Assembly (NCBI RefSeq): GCF_000177075.1
Contig: NZ_ADEG01000057.1
Location: 1 to 47,002, forward strand
DNA from: Hoylesella buccalis ATCC 35310
GTDB taxonomy: Bacteria > Bacteroidota > Bacteroidia > Bacteroidales > Bacteroidaceae
Reading direction: 5' to 3'
DNA: 47,002 nucleotides
The notes beneath the pieces are model-generated. The model ran no database searches and was not told where the DNA came from. It worked only from the letters and a program-made list of their open reading frames with translations. The first letter of the stretch is position 1, and each line of letters starts with the position of its first letter. Shown here in pieces: positions 7,721 to 17,083 of this stretch. Position numbers and translations under genes: made by a program.

Positions 7721-9937
7721 TTAATAATTCATCACAGGCCTAATTAAGGCTCCGTATTCCCTAGCCATTTTGTCGGAGTAGAAACTGCTTTTAGCCAAAG
7801 ACAGCGCATAAGCTTTGGCCTTGGTGTCATCTTTGTAGGTGTAGAGACGGTCTGTCCAGTACTTTGCGAACGATCCGTCGCCAGCAACAGAAGTTCCATT
7901 GTTAAATCCAGCAGCAGGCAGGAAGATTTGGTTCTTGGCATTTTTCTCACTCGTAACTAGATAACCAGGAACTCCATTCTGGAAAGTCCACTCCAACTTG
8001 CAATTGTTCCTCAACTCATCCACTTCGTCATCGGTAGGCAATCGCCATGTTCCGCCCCACAAAACACGGGCAGCATCAAACTTGCTCCCCGCAATGTGGT
8101 TCACGGAAACGGAGTCGGTAAACATTCCGGTCGAAGTATCGTATCCGGAGGTATAACTTTGCTTGGTATACTCGGCCTTATCTTTGATTTCGGCCCAAGC
8201 GAAATACTGACCAGCATCTGATGCCTTGCTGGCACCTATATTGCGGTCGGCCCACATGACAGACAGACCCAAATCAACCGCCTTTCCAGCCGTAGATGAT
8301 GGTGGCTCAGGTTTAGGGTCAGGATCAGTACCAGGATCAGGTGTCGGATCGGTACCAGGATCAGGCGTCGGATCAGGTGTGTAGTTTTCGCCCGGTTCGT
8401 CATAAATGGCACGGACAGGAATGAGGATAGTCTTCAAACTCACCTCTATTTCTACAAAGTTCTTTCCTAACAGCTGAGCATACTTGGCTGCGTTTGGGTT
8501 GTTGTCAGCTAACTCTGACGACCAATAATAGGCATCTTTACTGATGCCGTGAGATGAATTATCAGACCGTCTCCAGCCTGCACGTGGAAAGAATAATTGT
8601 TTGCCATTATTGGAAACAATCCAACCCGCAATACCCTTATCGTTGTAATTTGAAGTGAACGACCAAGTACACTTCTCTAATTCCTTCAACTCCTTGGTTG
8701 TAGGTAGTCGCCACTTACCCCCCCACTGCGCACGCGCAATGTCATACTTGGTTCCACCAATATCTTTTGTGGTCAATCCTTTGGCATAGTCGGTAACATC
8801 ATTCGAGAACAACTCGCCCGTTGGATCGCCCCAGCCAAAGTAACCTCCATAATCGGCCTCAGTCTTGGCGCCCATGTTCCACTTTGCCCATTTCACCGAC
8901 AAACCCAAGTCTACAATCTCGGGCTCTGGGAATTTGGGCTGTGTGGTAAATTGTAACTTTTCTCCATAAACGTAATCACTCCCAACTAAAGCATAAGCTT
9001 GATAATAATAGGTAGTACGCTGAGATAAACCTGTGAGGACGAACGTTTTGGTATTTCCTTGAGGTAAGGTTGTATCTGAAACTTTAGGCCCTTTAATGGG
9101 ATCTAAATCAACAGGATTCTTAGCATAGCAAACACCATACTCTTTTACCTGGTCAATACCCCCTGAAAGAGAAACGTTAACATTAGCAGTTTGATAGGTT
9201 ACCTCTGTAGCTGGAGCGGTTACAGCATATACAGCTTGTACATATTTGCCATAGACGGGTCGGATGCTACAGCCAATGAAACGTTTCAAGGCAGTTTGCA
9301 GCTTGTCGGCATCTGTAAATTTCAAGGCAACAGCACTGGTCTTATCGGTGTCCAAGATACCCGACCAATAGTAACCAGCAACGCCTTCCTCGGCCATAAT
9401 GGCTCCAGTACGTGAACCCGTGACAGGGATGAAAATGGAATTGGTGTTTCCTGGCTTTTGACTGGCAACTTGATAGCCAGATACGCCATTCTTAGTGGTC
9501 CACGTCCAGGTACAATGGTCTATCAACTCTTGTATTTCGTCTGTTGATGGCAATCGCCATAGGTCGCCCCACTTCTGCTTGGCAATGTCATACTTACTCA
9601 TAATGATATTGCCCAGCGGATGCTCAACGGGGAAGTATTTCAGATTGACAGACCTGTTGGTACCTGTCACGTCACCCCATCCTACCAAAAGACCGGGTTC
9701 GGTGTCGGTAGTGGCACCCAGATTGAAGTCGGCCCACTTTACGGAAAGACCTAAGTCAACAGGCTGTGCGGTTGCGGGAAGTTCAAGAGGTTCAGCTTCT
9801 TTAAATGTGATGCTATCCACCTCCCAGGTAAACCATTCAAAGATCTTATCAAGTGTGTGTACATAAACCTTCTGCTGGGCCTGCACCTGAAAGAATGTGG
9901 CGAAAAGCAATAATATAGTTAGTATTCTTTGTTTCAT
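7721..9937 (-). CDS. Secreted protein with three FISUMP-like domains and a fibronectin-III-like domain
   Basis: A 738-residue exported protein with signal peptide 1-20 (ending VQA before Q). Three paralogous domains each begin with V-DLGLSV-WA---GA and contain a WRLPT-DE/KEL motif and a late IRPV: residues ~58-230, ~341-520 and ~555-738. They resemble the FISUMP/DUF1566-like surface domains common in Fibrobacter and Bacteroidota. Residues ~235-333 look like a fibronectin type III domain (TYYYQAYALVGSDYVYGE). A Pro/Asp/Gly/Thr linker (~520-552, repeats of TPDPGTDP) joins domains two and three. The ligand is unknown. Its ATG overlaps the upstream stop by ATGA, so translation is coupled. Confidence 0.8.
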   Translation of the reverse strand: MKQRILTILLLFATFFQVQAQQKVYVHTLDKIFEWFTWEVDSITFKEAEPLELPATAQPVDLGLSVKWADFNLGATTDTEPGLLVGWGDVTGTNRSVNLKYFPVEHPLGNIIMSKYDIAKQKWGDLWRLPSTDEIQELIDHCTWTWTTKNGVSGYQVASQKPGNTNSIFIPVTGSRTGAIMAEEGVAGYYWSGILDTDKTSAVALKFTDADKLQTALKRFIGCSIRPVYGKYVQAVYAVTAPATEVTYQTANVNVSLSGGIDQVKEYGVCYAKNPVDLDPIKGPKVSDTTLPQGNTKTFVLTGLSQRTTYYYQAYALVGSDYVYGEKLQFTTQPKFPEPEIVDLGLSVKWAKWNMGAKTEADYGGYFGWGDPTGELFSNDVTDYAKGLTTKDIGGTKYDIARAQWGGKWRLPTTKELKELEKCTWSFTSNYNDKGIAGWIVSNNGKQLFFPRAGWRRSDNSSHGISKDAYYWSSELADNNPNAAKYAQLLGKNFVEIEVSLKTILIPVRAIYDEPGENYTPDPTPDPGTDPTPDPGTDPDPKPEPPSSTAGKAVDLGLSVMWADRNIGASKASDAGQYFAWAEIKDKAEYTKQSYTSGYDTSTGMFTDSVSVNHIAGSKFDAARVLWGGTWRLPTDDEVDELRNNCKLEWTFQNGVPGYLVTSEKNAKNQIFLPAAGFNNGTSVAGDGSFAKYWTDRLYTYKDDTKAKAYALSLAKSSFYSDKMAREYGALIRPVMNY

Positions 9938-10422
9938 CGTTTGGTTACTTTGAATGAATGTTTGTTACAACGGATAACGTAGATGCCTTTAGGATAAGCT
10001 GCCAAGCTCAGTTTAACACAATTGGATTGCTGATCCACGTGAAGTGGCATACTCTTGCCGTCCAAAGCATACACGCGAATGGTCGCATGCTCTTTGAGTC
10101 CGTCTATTTGTACCGTCTGCCCATCAAGATAGGTAAAGGATACTGTTTTTGCTTGATTATCGATTGGTAAGGAAACATCGGTTGTGTATTCCTCAAAATA
10201 TATTTTCTGTACGTTTTTATACTCTGCACTAAAGTCAGACGAAACAATCTTCATTCCATCTGGATAGAAAGTTACGACAGGACGTTCCGAAAGATGAAAC
10301 TTATACAAATCACCTGACTTCATTTGAACCATCAGTACATCACCTTCGTTGCTTGCCACGGAAGTTGTATAGAACATACACAACAACAGTGATAAAATGA
10401 TTATAATTCTTGATCGTCTCAT
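9934..10422 (-). CDS. Small secreted protein with T9SS-sorting-like C-terminus
   Basis: A 162-residue protein with an N-terminal signal peptide (hydrophobic IIIILSLLLCMFYTTSVAS). The C-terminal part reads like a type IX secretion sorting domain: RVYALDGK, then a short strand, then PKGIYVIRCNKHSFKVTKR. Known type A sorting tails have the same 'G-K-V ... L--G-Y-v-k' layout. It may be a small cargo protein or a sorting tail with little else. ATG 10422 is used; a TTG one codon upstream is possible. It shares an ATGA overlap with the FISUMP-like gene, suggesting co-expression. Confidence 0.7.
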   Translation of the reverse strand: MRRSRIIIILSLLLCMFYTTSVASNEGDVLMVQMKSGDLYKFHLSERPVVTFYPDGMKIVSSDFSAEYKNVQKIYFEEYTTDVSLPIDNQAKTVSFTYLDGQTVQIDGLKEHATIRVYALDGKSMPLHVDQQSNCVKLSLAAYPKGIYVIRCNKHSFKVTKR

Positions 10423-10449
10423 CAATATTTCATTTATCAGTTACTCCGT

Positions 10450-10848
10450 TCATATTACATTTCCCTTAATGGTTATGACAACCGGTTTAGGTTGGTCATT
10501 TACATAGACGGCAACCTTTTTCAAAATCGGTCCGGGAAAGAACGGAGTTAAATCTACTCTAATTTTTATTTTGTCACCCATGTGACGTTTATATGCACCT
10601 TTAGGATATTGCACCGTGGTGCAGTCGCAATCAGTCTTTACATCGGTGATCACCAACTCACCGCTACCTTGATTAGTGAAATCAGCAAAGATGGTCTGCA
10701 CACGATGTTTAGCATCCAGATTGCCCAAATTATATTGCAGCGTAGCCAGTTTCAGCTTTGGTGCTTCTTTCGCACACGACAGTGTTGCGCAGCTAACCAG
10801 GAGCAACACCCACAGCAACAGGCTACTGGTTTTCCTTATATTTATCAT
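10450..10848 (-). CDS. DUF1573-domain lipoprotein
   Basis: A 132-residue exported protein. The signal peptide holds two possible lipobox cysteines (C20 in LLVSC, C25 in TLSC). The mature part matches DUF1573, an immunoglobulin-like fold seen in Bacteroidota periplasmic and surface proteins: FTNQGSGELVITDVKTDCDCTTVQYPKG, where the CDC pair is typical. Function is unknown. Its start lies 26 bp inside the 3' end of the upstream lipoprotein gene, so the two are translationally linked. Confidence 0.8.
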   Translation of the reverse strand: MINIRKTSSLLLWVLLLVSCATLSCAKEAPKLKLATLQYNLGNLDAKHRVQTIFADFTNQGSGELVITDVKTDCDCTTVQYPKGAYKRHMGDKIKIRVDLTPFFPGPILKKVAVYVNDQPKPVVITIKGNVI

Positions 10849-11344
10849 AAACGCTTTCTACACCCTCAGCATATTCGTCAAGTAATGTAAGATACCATTT
10901 GCCATCCTTCAAAACCGGGTTCAAACAAAATGTAGTAATACCTTTTTCGGCATCGATATTTCCATCCGGGCTAATTTGTACAGCTACTTGCACCTCGTTG
11001 TTCTTGTCACTACGCAAAATCATGCCTTTGACTGCACAATCATAAATCGGCATGTGCGAATAGACATCAATATATTTTTGCTTGTTTTCTTCTGACAAAG
11101 GCAGAACGCTGTCGTTACGTAGGGTATACAGCATGCTAGATGTAACGCGGAAATTTTTGTTTTTGAAATTTTCCACATAGTTGTCTACAAGGCTTTTGAT
11201 CTCAGACGAGTCTTTGCTAGAATAATCAATCGAGGCCGGTTTGAGATACTCGGATCGCAATGGATCTTTCTTCTTACCAGACTTACATCCTGCAAATGTC
11301 AATGCCATGCAAAGCATGCATATTGTAAATATTTTGATTTTCAT
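10823..11344 (-). CDS. Small lipoprotein of unknown function
   Basis: A 173-residue protein with a clear lipoprotein signal (MKIKIFTICMLCMALTFAGC, lipid-modified C20) followed by lysines. The mature part is mostly soluble alpha/beta with a NTF2-like feel: a helix VDNYVENFKNKNF, then strands ending DGKWYLTLLDEYAEGV. Such folds often bind small ligands or other proteins, but I do not recognise the family. It is followed, with overlap, by the DUF1573 gene and preceded by a terminator, so a leaky terminator or a weak promoter at 11345-11360 must drive it. Confidence 0.7.
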   Translation of the reverse strand: MKIKIFTICMLCMALTFAGCKSGKKKDPLRSEYLKPASIDYSSKDSSEIKSLVDNYVENFKNKNFRVTSSMLYTLRNDSVLPLSEENKQKYIDVYSHMPIYDCAVKGMILRSDKNNEVQVAVQISPDGNIDAEKGITTFCLNPVLKDGKWYLTLLDEYAEGVESVYDKYKENQ

Positions 11345-11358
11345 AAAGTCAAATTAAG

Positions 11359-11392
11359 AAAAAAAGGGAAGGAGTAAATTACCCCTCCCCTT
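11359..11392 (-). terminator. Terminator after the coiled-coil lipoprotein gene
   Basis: On the minus strand AAGGGGAGGGGTAA pairs with TTACTCCTTCCCTT (two A/C mismatches in a 14-bp stem), followed by TTTTTTTC. It separates the coiled-coil lipoprotein gene from the five downstream surface genes. Confidence 0.75.
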
Positions 11393-11416
11393 CAAATATG
11401 ATAATCTAATCTAGGA

Positions 11417-14400
11417 TTAGAACTTTTTAGCGTTACTAGCAGTCTTCTTCACTGTAACAGTTACGTTCTCTGTGATATAACCCCAGATGTACTTCACAGT
11501 TACAGGAATCTTAATCTGGAATTCCTGAACAGTGGTGCTCAAGTTCTTATAGGTCAATGTACCACCGTCTGCTGAAGTATAAACGAAGTCAATATTCTTA
11601 GTAACATCACCCAGAGCAACGAACGTCTTAGGATTACTTTGACCCAAGTTGGTCATTACATTAGGATTGAGACTAATAGACTCACCGTCCTTAATTCCCT
11701 CGATTGTTACGCCTTGAACTCCATAGTACTTCTCATATTCACCACCGATACCAGCAGCTTGGTTTTTGTTCCAAGCATCACGCCAGTCGGTGAACTTCAA
11801 GAGGTCTGTTGCCTTGATCTTCTGCATGGCTACATAACTTGCATCTTCAATTGTCTTATTCGCATTCACAGCATTAATTGGACGGAGGAAGCGAACGTCA
11901 AACGTATTGTTCGTCAGAGGTAATTCCTTAGCACATTCATTCTGAGCAATAATACCGATGATAGCCTTCACTACGTCGTTTGCCAACGAGTTGTGATCCT
12001 TGTAGTTCAGCAAAGCATGAGCATACTCACCATGCTGGTAAGCAATCTTGGTCTCACTTGGATCCTCAGGACTAGTAAGTTTAGCAACAGCTTGCTTAGC
12101 CTGATTACCCTTAATCTGAGCATTCAAGGTCTTACCCTTATCAGCAACTGACATAACATAAGTCTTGCCGTCGATACCCTTGTATTCCTTGCCATCGTTA
12201 GAAGCGTCGAATACAACATTGAGTTTCAACTTACCAGCTGCATACTCCTTATTCTGAGTAAGGTCTTTAGTAACCTTGATCAAAGCAGAAGCCGCAATCT
12301 TATTGCCCTTGAATACATCACCGAAGGTGTTCTCCATCTTGTCGGCAGTACCGCCAGGATTATCCTCAGGTGTCAGTGTGTTAGTATGAATCTCGTCTGT
12401 TCCAGCCTTAGATGTATTGGCTTTATACCAGTAGTTAGAAATGATATTATTAGCCCACAATACCTCGCCGGCTGGAGTAGAGTCAGTACCTATGCGCTTA
12501 CCTGTCTTGAAGACAACGAATACGTCAGGAAGCTTAGACTTGTCCTTAGACTCGTACTTCACAGCAATTTCAACATTAGCCTTCTTATCAGTAACGAAGA
12601 GTTTCTTTGCTTGAGCAGGTGCTAACTTCCAACCTAAGATACTGGTCAGAGTTCCGTCCTCAGCAGAAGTTTCGTTTCTTGTATAAGCCAGTCCGATAGG
12701 TTCTTTCATCTTCTCAAATGTCTTGCCATTGGCACTCATCTTATACTGCTGCAAAACGCCATCACTATTCTCTACTGGAGAAGTTCCATAGTTAGCCTCG
12801 AATTCTTCACGAGTGATGCCCAGCATGTGATACAGGTCATATTCTGTTTGAATCCACTTAGTCTCGTACTTCCACTCTGTTACGGGATCTGTACATTCAC
12901 CATTGTATGAGTAGTTGTAGTCAGGACCTTGATAATCAATATGCTCGTCAGGAACAATGACAGCAGGATCCTTCTTCTCAGTGATCTTGATACGGATGTA
13001 ACCATAGTCAAGCACGTTGCCCTTCTTGTCAACCAAAGATACACGTACTAAAGGTGTACGGCCAATGGTAGGACGAGCCTGTGTAGCACCGTAAGCCTGT
13101 TGTTTTCCTACATGAGCCTTGTCATACTCAGGCATCTGTGGACGGAATGTGTAACCGTCTTTAGGATTGATGGCTGCGTGAGCAGACTCAGAAGTCTCGT
13201 TAGATCCTAAGTAAAGTGCGGTAATCTCGAACTTATACTTCATTCCATTAGCTTCCAGCTCCTTGGCTGTCATCAGTCGTTTCACACCCTTAGCATTGGT
13301 GTAATGAACCTCAACAAGCTTGCGGAGATCCAAAGTCTCGTTGAAGTTAACAGAATCCTGAGGACCGAACTTTCCGCTTCTAGCAGCTTCAAACACATGC
13401 TGCATCAACAGCTGGTGGTGTTTGTGGTCTTTGTCAGGACCGCCTAATACAGACTTGTGTTCGCTCTCAACGTTTAAGAAAGGAACGTCGTCGCCAGCGC
13501 GGTGTGCCAACTTCAAGTTCGTAATTGACTCTGCATACAAGGTGGCATAATCAGAAGTAATGGTTCTTTCTGCCACTTCATTATTCTTGTTCAAGGTTAC
13601 GCCAGGAAGTGTTACCTGTGTTGCGAAAACAGTAACCATCTGGTTTTCTTTGACAGACTTAATCGCCTCAGGTTTTGTTACATCCAGATTAACCTGCAGC
13701 ATGCCGTTCTCTACCTTCCAGTCAGCAACAGACAAACCAGCATCGGCAGCACGAGTATTCTCATACTCTTTATCACCAGAGAGCACATTAACCTTAGCAG
13801 TAGCTTTGTCCAATACAGCAGTAGATGGATTCATGTGGTAGTTTGCTACAAAAGCAAGTACGCTTGAACCTGGCTTCTTGTCGTAACGCTCAGCCTTGTC
13901 GTAACCCTTAGTCTCTTTCACATTCCATACAGCAGCAGGCAATGTGTAAGCGTCGTACTTCAAGGTTTGAATCTTCGTAGCCTCAATACCATAATAGTAT
14001 GAATCTGGAGCGAATACGATGCTGCGCAGTTCGGTTGGCAACAACACATTCAACACGTTAATGTTCTTGTTTACCTCGTCAACTCTATCAGACAATGCCT
14101 TAGCATCTGCCTTGAGCTGTGAGATTTCTTCAGACAATTTCTTATCCAAAGCTTTCTTAGCCTCTTCAATCTTGTCATAGATCTTCTTGATGTCAGCTTC
14201 TGACAAGCCTTGCTTCTCAAGAGCCTCTAAACGAGTCTTGTAACCTTCAAGAGCATCCTTCTGCTCATCGATGTCAGCTTTAAGGCCGTTTTGAGCTGTC
14301 TTCACATCGTCAAGACCAGCCTTCAGATCTTTGATTTGCTTCAAAGGCTCCACAAGACTACTTTCTACAGCAGCTACCTTACCAGCCAACTCTTTCAGCT

Positions 14401-14782
14401 CATCCTTACTTGCCTTGCCTTCCAAAGCCTTGTTAACTTTTGACAAAGCTTCTTCGGCAGTCTTTACACGAGCCTCCAAGCCAGATACATCAGCAGCAAG
14501 CTTGGTAACCTTTTCGGTAATCTGTTTTGCTTGAGCTTCACCAGCTGTTTGCAGCTTGGTAATAGCCTCTTGCAGTTGTGCATCCTTGGCTTCCAACTGC
14601 TTCTGCAAGTTGGCAATCTCGGTCTGCAACTCTGTCTTTACAGTCTTGAGCGGAGTCAATGCATCAATCTGCGTCTGCAAATTATTGATGTCATCATCGT
14701 AATCCTTACAAGATGTAAACGTACTCATAGAAGCCGTAACTAAGGCTCCCATCAGCAGCGTACTTAAGATTTTCTTTCTCAT
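11417..14782 (-). CDS. Large surface lipoprotein with N-terminal coiled coil (DUF4988-like start)
   Basis: A 1121-residue lipoprotein. The signal ends TFTSC with C25 as the lipid site, followed by KDYDDDINNLQTQIDAL, a start shared by many Bacteroidota DUF4988-type lipoproteins. Residues ~30-250 are heptad-rich coiled coil (repeated Leu/Ala/Glu/Lys). The rest (~250-1121) appears beta-rich and repetitive without a domain I recognise, ending in a strand-rich KIPVTVKYIWGYITENVTVTVKKT. It is probably a surface-exposed stalk or adhesin-like protein; function is unproven. A good promoter and a long leader precede it and a terminator follows. Confidence 0.85.
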   Translation of the reverse strand: MRKKILSTLLMGALVTASMSTFTSCKDYDDDINNLQTQIDALTPLKTVKTELQTEIANLQKQLEAKDAQLQEAITKLQTAGEAQAKQITEKVTKLAADVSGLEARVKTAEEALSKVNKALEGKASKDELKELAGKVAAVESSLVEPLKQIKDLKAGLDDVKTAQNGLKADIDEQKDALEGYKTRLEALEKQGLSEADIKKIYDKIEEAKKALDKKLSEEISQLKADAKALSDRVDEVNKNINVLNVLLPTELRSIVFAPDSYYYGIEATKIQTLKYDAYTLPAAVWNVKETKGYDKAERYDKKPGSSVLAFVANYHMNPSTAVLDKATAKVNVLSGDKEYENTRAADAGLSVADWKVENGMLQVNLDVTKPEAIKSVKENQMVTVFATQVTLPGVTLNKNNEVAERTITSDYATLYAESITNLKLAHRAGDDVPFLNVESEHKSVLGGPDKDHKHHQLLMQHVFEAARSGKFGPQDSVNFNETLDLRKLVEVHYTNAKGVKRLMTAKELEANGMKYKFEITALYLGSNETSESAHAAINPKDGYTFRPQMPEYDKAHVGKQQAYGATQARPTIGRTPLVRVSLVDKKGNVLDYGYIRIKITEKKDPAVIVPDEHIDYQGPDYNYSYNGECTDPVTEWKYETKWIQTEYDLYHMLGITREEFEANYGTSPVENSDGVLQQYKMSANGKTFEKMKEPIGLAYTRNETSAEDGTLTSILGWKLAPAQAKKLFVTDKKANVEIAVKYESKDKSKLPDVFVVFKTGKRIGTDSTPAGEVLWANNIISNYWYKANTSKAGTDEIHTNTLTPEDNPGGTADKMENTFGDVFKGNKIAASALIKVTKDLTQNKEYAAGKLKLNVVFDASNDGKEYKGIDGKTYVMSVADKGKTLNAQIKGNQAKQAVAKLTSPEDPSETKIAYQHGEYAHALLNYKDHNSLANDVVKAIIGIIAQNECAKELPLTNNTFDVRFLRPINAVNANKTIEDASYVAMQKIKATDLLKFTDWRDAWNKNQAAGIGGEYEKYYGVQGVTIEGIKDGESISLNPNVMTNLGQSNPKTFVALGDVTKNIDFVYTSADGGTLTYKNLSTTVQEFQIKIPVTVKYIWGYITENVTVTVKKTASNAKKF

Positions 14783-14938
14783 ACGATATAAAAATTAAAT
14801 AAAACAATAAAAATTAAAATATATACTAGCTAATATTGCATTGGATTCTAGTCAAGAAGCCAACACAAATAATTTTTTCATACCAATAAACGTCATTTAT
14901 GTACATAGTAACCGTATTTCAGGCAAATTATTTTGGTG

Positions 14939-14970
14939 CAAATATATAGATAAATATTAGAACAAACAAA
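14939..14970 (-). promoter_or_regulatory. Promoter of the coiled-coil lipoprotein gene
   Basis: On the minus strand a -33 TTTG (14967-14970) is spaced 20 bp from a -7 TATATTTG (14939-14946), an excellent Bacteroidota promoter. Transcription should start near 14932, leaving a leader of about 150 nt before the ATG at 14782. No gene lies between 14783 and 15254. A hairpin CGCCATGG/CCATGGCG (15209-15239) follows the asnS stop but has no T run. Confidence 0.75.
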
Positions 14971-15254
14971 TAAAATGCATCTTTTTTTTAATTTAGTCAA
15001 AATTTTTATTCAAGCCTATTTTATGAAGCAGAATCCGTCAGTTATATTTACATTTCCGCATAACAGAATGTGATTACATAATTGAAATGGTATTGTAATG
15101 TTCACAAATTATATATAAATTTCACAGAATAGGTTAGTTGTTTTCTTGTTTTACCTGAAAATGAAGTTAAGATGAACACCAGTTTCACGGAAGGCTGACG
15201 CCCCACTACGCCATGGCTGATTCAATTTCATCCATGGCGCATGGATTGGCATCA

Positions 15255-16649
15255 TTAGAATTCCGCATTCTTCGGTGTACGCGGGAATGGGATAACATCC
15301 CGAATGTTCTGCATGCCGGTCACGAAGAGGATTAGGCGTTCGAAGCCCAGACCAAAGCCTCCATGCGGACATGTGCCGTATTTACGCGTGTCGAGATACC
15401 ACCACATATCTTTCATCGGAATATGGCGACGTTCGATTTCAGAAGTCAGTTTCTCAAGACTTTCCTCTCTCACCGAGCCACCGATGATTTCTCCTATCTG
15501 TGGGAATAGCACATCGGTACCTTGAACGGTCTTGCCATCCTCGTTAATTTTCATGTAGAAGGCCTTGATCTCCTTGGGATAGTCGTACATGATAACTGGC
15601 TTCTTAAAGTGGTGTTCTACCAAGAAACGTTCATGCTCACTGGCCAAGTCCATTCCCCATGATACAGGGAACTCAAATTTATGTCCGTTGGCAGCCGCCT
15701 CTTCCAAAATCTTGATACCGTCTGTATAAGTCAATCGCACGAAATCATTCTTCAAAACGCCCTGCAACCGTTCCAGCAAGGTTTTGTCGATCATCGAATT
15801 GAGGAAATCAAGATCGTCCTTGCAGTTGTCCAAGGCCCATCGTACACAGTATTTAATAAAGTCTTCCTCGAGATCCATCAAGTCGGGCAAGGCGATGAAA
15901 GCAATCTCTGGTTCAATCATCCAGAACTCAGCCAAGTGACGCGGCGTGTTTGAATTCTCGGCTCGGAACGTAGGCCCGAAGGTATAAATCTGTCCCAAAG
16001 CCGTGGCTCCCAACTCACCTTCCAACTGTCCGCTCACCGTGAGGCTGGTCATCTTACCAAAGAAATCATCTTCGTAGCTTACCTTTCCATCTTCTCCCTT
16101 TTTCAAATCATTGAGGTTCTGCGTGGTCACTTGAAACATCTCGCCAGCGCCTTCAGCGTCTGAGGCTGTAATCAAGGGTGTGTGGAAATAGAAGAATCCA
16201 TGTTCGTGGAAATATTGATGGATGGCGAAGGCCATATTGTGGCGGATGCGCATCACGGCGCCAAAGGTGTTTGTGCGCAGGCGCATGTGAGCATGCTGAC
16301 GCATGTACTCAAACGACTGTCCTTTCTTCTGCATGGGATAGTCGCTACCACACAAGCCATAGACCTCGATGTCCTGGCATTGGATTTCCACGCTCTGTCC
16401 CTTGCCTTGGCTCTCTACCAAGGTACCGGTAACACAGAGGCAAGCGCCTGTTGTAATACTCTTCAACGTATCGGCATTGATCTTTGACGGATCAACAACA
16501 ATCTGTATATTCTTGATGGTAGAGCCGTCGTTCAAGGCAATAAAATCAACGGCCTTACTACTGCGATGGGTGCGCACCCATCCCTTTACCACCACTTCTT
16601 TTCCAAAGTCGGTGCTCTTCAGAACATCAACAACTTTTGTACGTTTCAT
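15255..16649 (-). CDS. asnS: Asparaginyl-tRNA synthetase
   Basis: A 464-residue class IIb aminoacyl-tRNA synthetase that charges tRNA-Asn. The N-terminal OB-fold anticodon-binding domain ([22 protein letters not shown]) is followed by the class II core. Motif 2 is in [20 protein letters not shown] and motif 3 in [15 protein letters not shown]. The ATG at 16649 gives the family start ([12 protein letters not shown]); the extra 25 codons to 16724 would come from the tandem repeat in the leader. The gene follows rluB in the same direction, with the repeat array in between. Confidence 0.95.
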   Translation of the reverse strand: MKRTKVVDVLKSTDFGKEVVVKGWVRTHRSSKAVDFIALNDGSTIKNIQIVVDPSKINADTLKSITTGACLCVTGTLVESQGKGQSVEIQCQDIEVYGLCGSDYPMQKKGQSFEYMRQHAHMRLRTNTFGAVMRIRHNMAFAIHQYFHEHGFFYFHTPLITASDAEGAGEMFQVTTQNLNDLKKGEDGKVSYEDDFFGKMTSLTVSGQLEGELGATALGQIYTFGPTFRAENSNTPRHLAEFWMIEPEIAFIALPDLMDLEEDFIKYCVRWALDNCKDDLDFLNSMIDKTLLERLQGVLKNDFVRLTYTDGIKILEEAAANGHKFEFPVSWGMDLASEHERFLVEHHFKKPVIMYDYPKEIKAFYMKINEDGKTVQGTDVLFPQIGEIIGGSVREESLEKLTSEIERRHIPMKDMWWYLDTRKYGTCPHGGFGLGFERLILFVTGMQNIRDVIPFPRTPKNAEF

Positions 16650-16667
16650 TGTTTGTATTTTTTTTAG

Positions 16668-17083
16668 TTTACGAGTTGACAAGTTTACGAGTTCACAAGT
16701 TAATACCGAAGTTTTGTCATTCATTCACAGTCGATTATAGGGCGATATTATAGAACTGTCAACGAGTTTACGAGTTCACAAGTTTACAAGTTAATACCGT
16801 GGCTTGTTGTCATTCGCTGTCGATTATAGGGCGATATTATAGAACTGTCAACGAGTTCACGAGTTTACGAGTTTACAAGTTAATACCGATGAGTTGTTGT
16901 CATTCGCTATCGATTATAGGGCGACATTATAGAACTGTCTACGAGTTTACGAGTTTACGAGTTCACAAGTTTACAAGTTAATACCGTGGCTTGTTGTCAT
17001 TCGCTGTCGATTATAAAGCGACATTATAGAACCATCAACTTGTCAACTTGTCAACTTGTCAACTTGTCAACTATATATCTCAA
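16668..17083. repeat. Tandem repeat array (89-98-bp units built on 8-bp words) in the asnS leader
   Basis: Four units recur with AATACCG at 16702, 16793, 16882 and 16980 (spacing 91, 89 and 98 bp). Each holds a conserved block (TCATTCGCTGTCGATTATAG, then GGGCGATATTATAGAACTGTC) and a variable run of 8-bp words such as ACGAGTTT, ACGAGTTC, ACAAGTTT and ACAAGTTA. The array ends with 4.5 copies of CAACTTGT (about 17036-17071), the reverse complement of the same word. It lies between rluB and asnS. Short open frames inside it are repeat translations, not genes. Confidence 0.85.

Noticed and set aside
14783..15254. Possible riboswitch or RNA gene
   Set aside because: The stretch is AT-rich with only one short GC hairpin. 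No known riboswitch core or tRNA cloverleaf could be drawn.
15151..15372. A 73-codon minus-strand frame at the asnS 3' end
   Set aside because: It overlaps the conserved end of asnS in another frame and shows no similarity that I recognise.
16668..17083. Possible CRISPR array
   Set aside because: The repeats are adjacent, 89-98 bp long and internally divergent. There are no uniform 25-40-bp repeats separated by unique spacers, and no cas genes.
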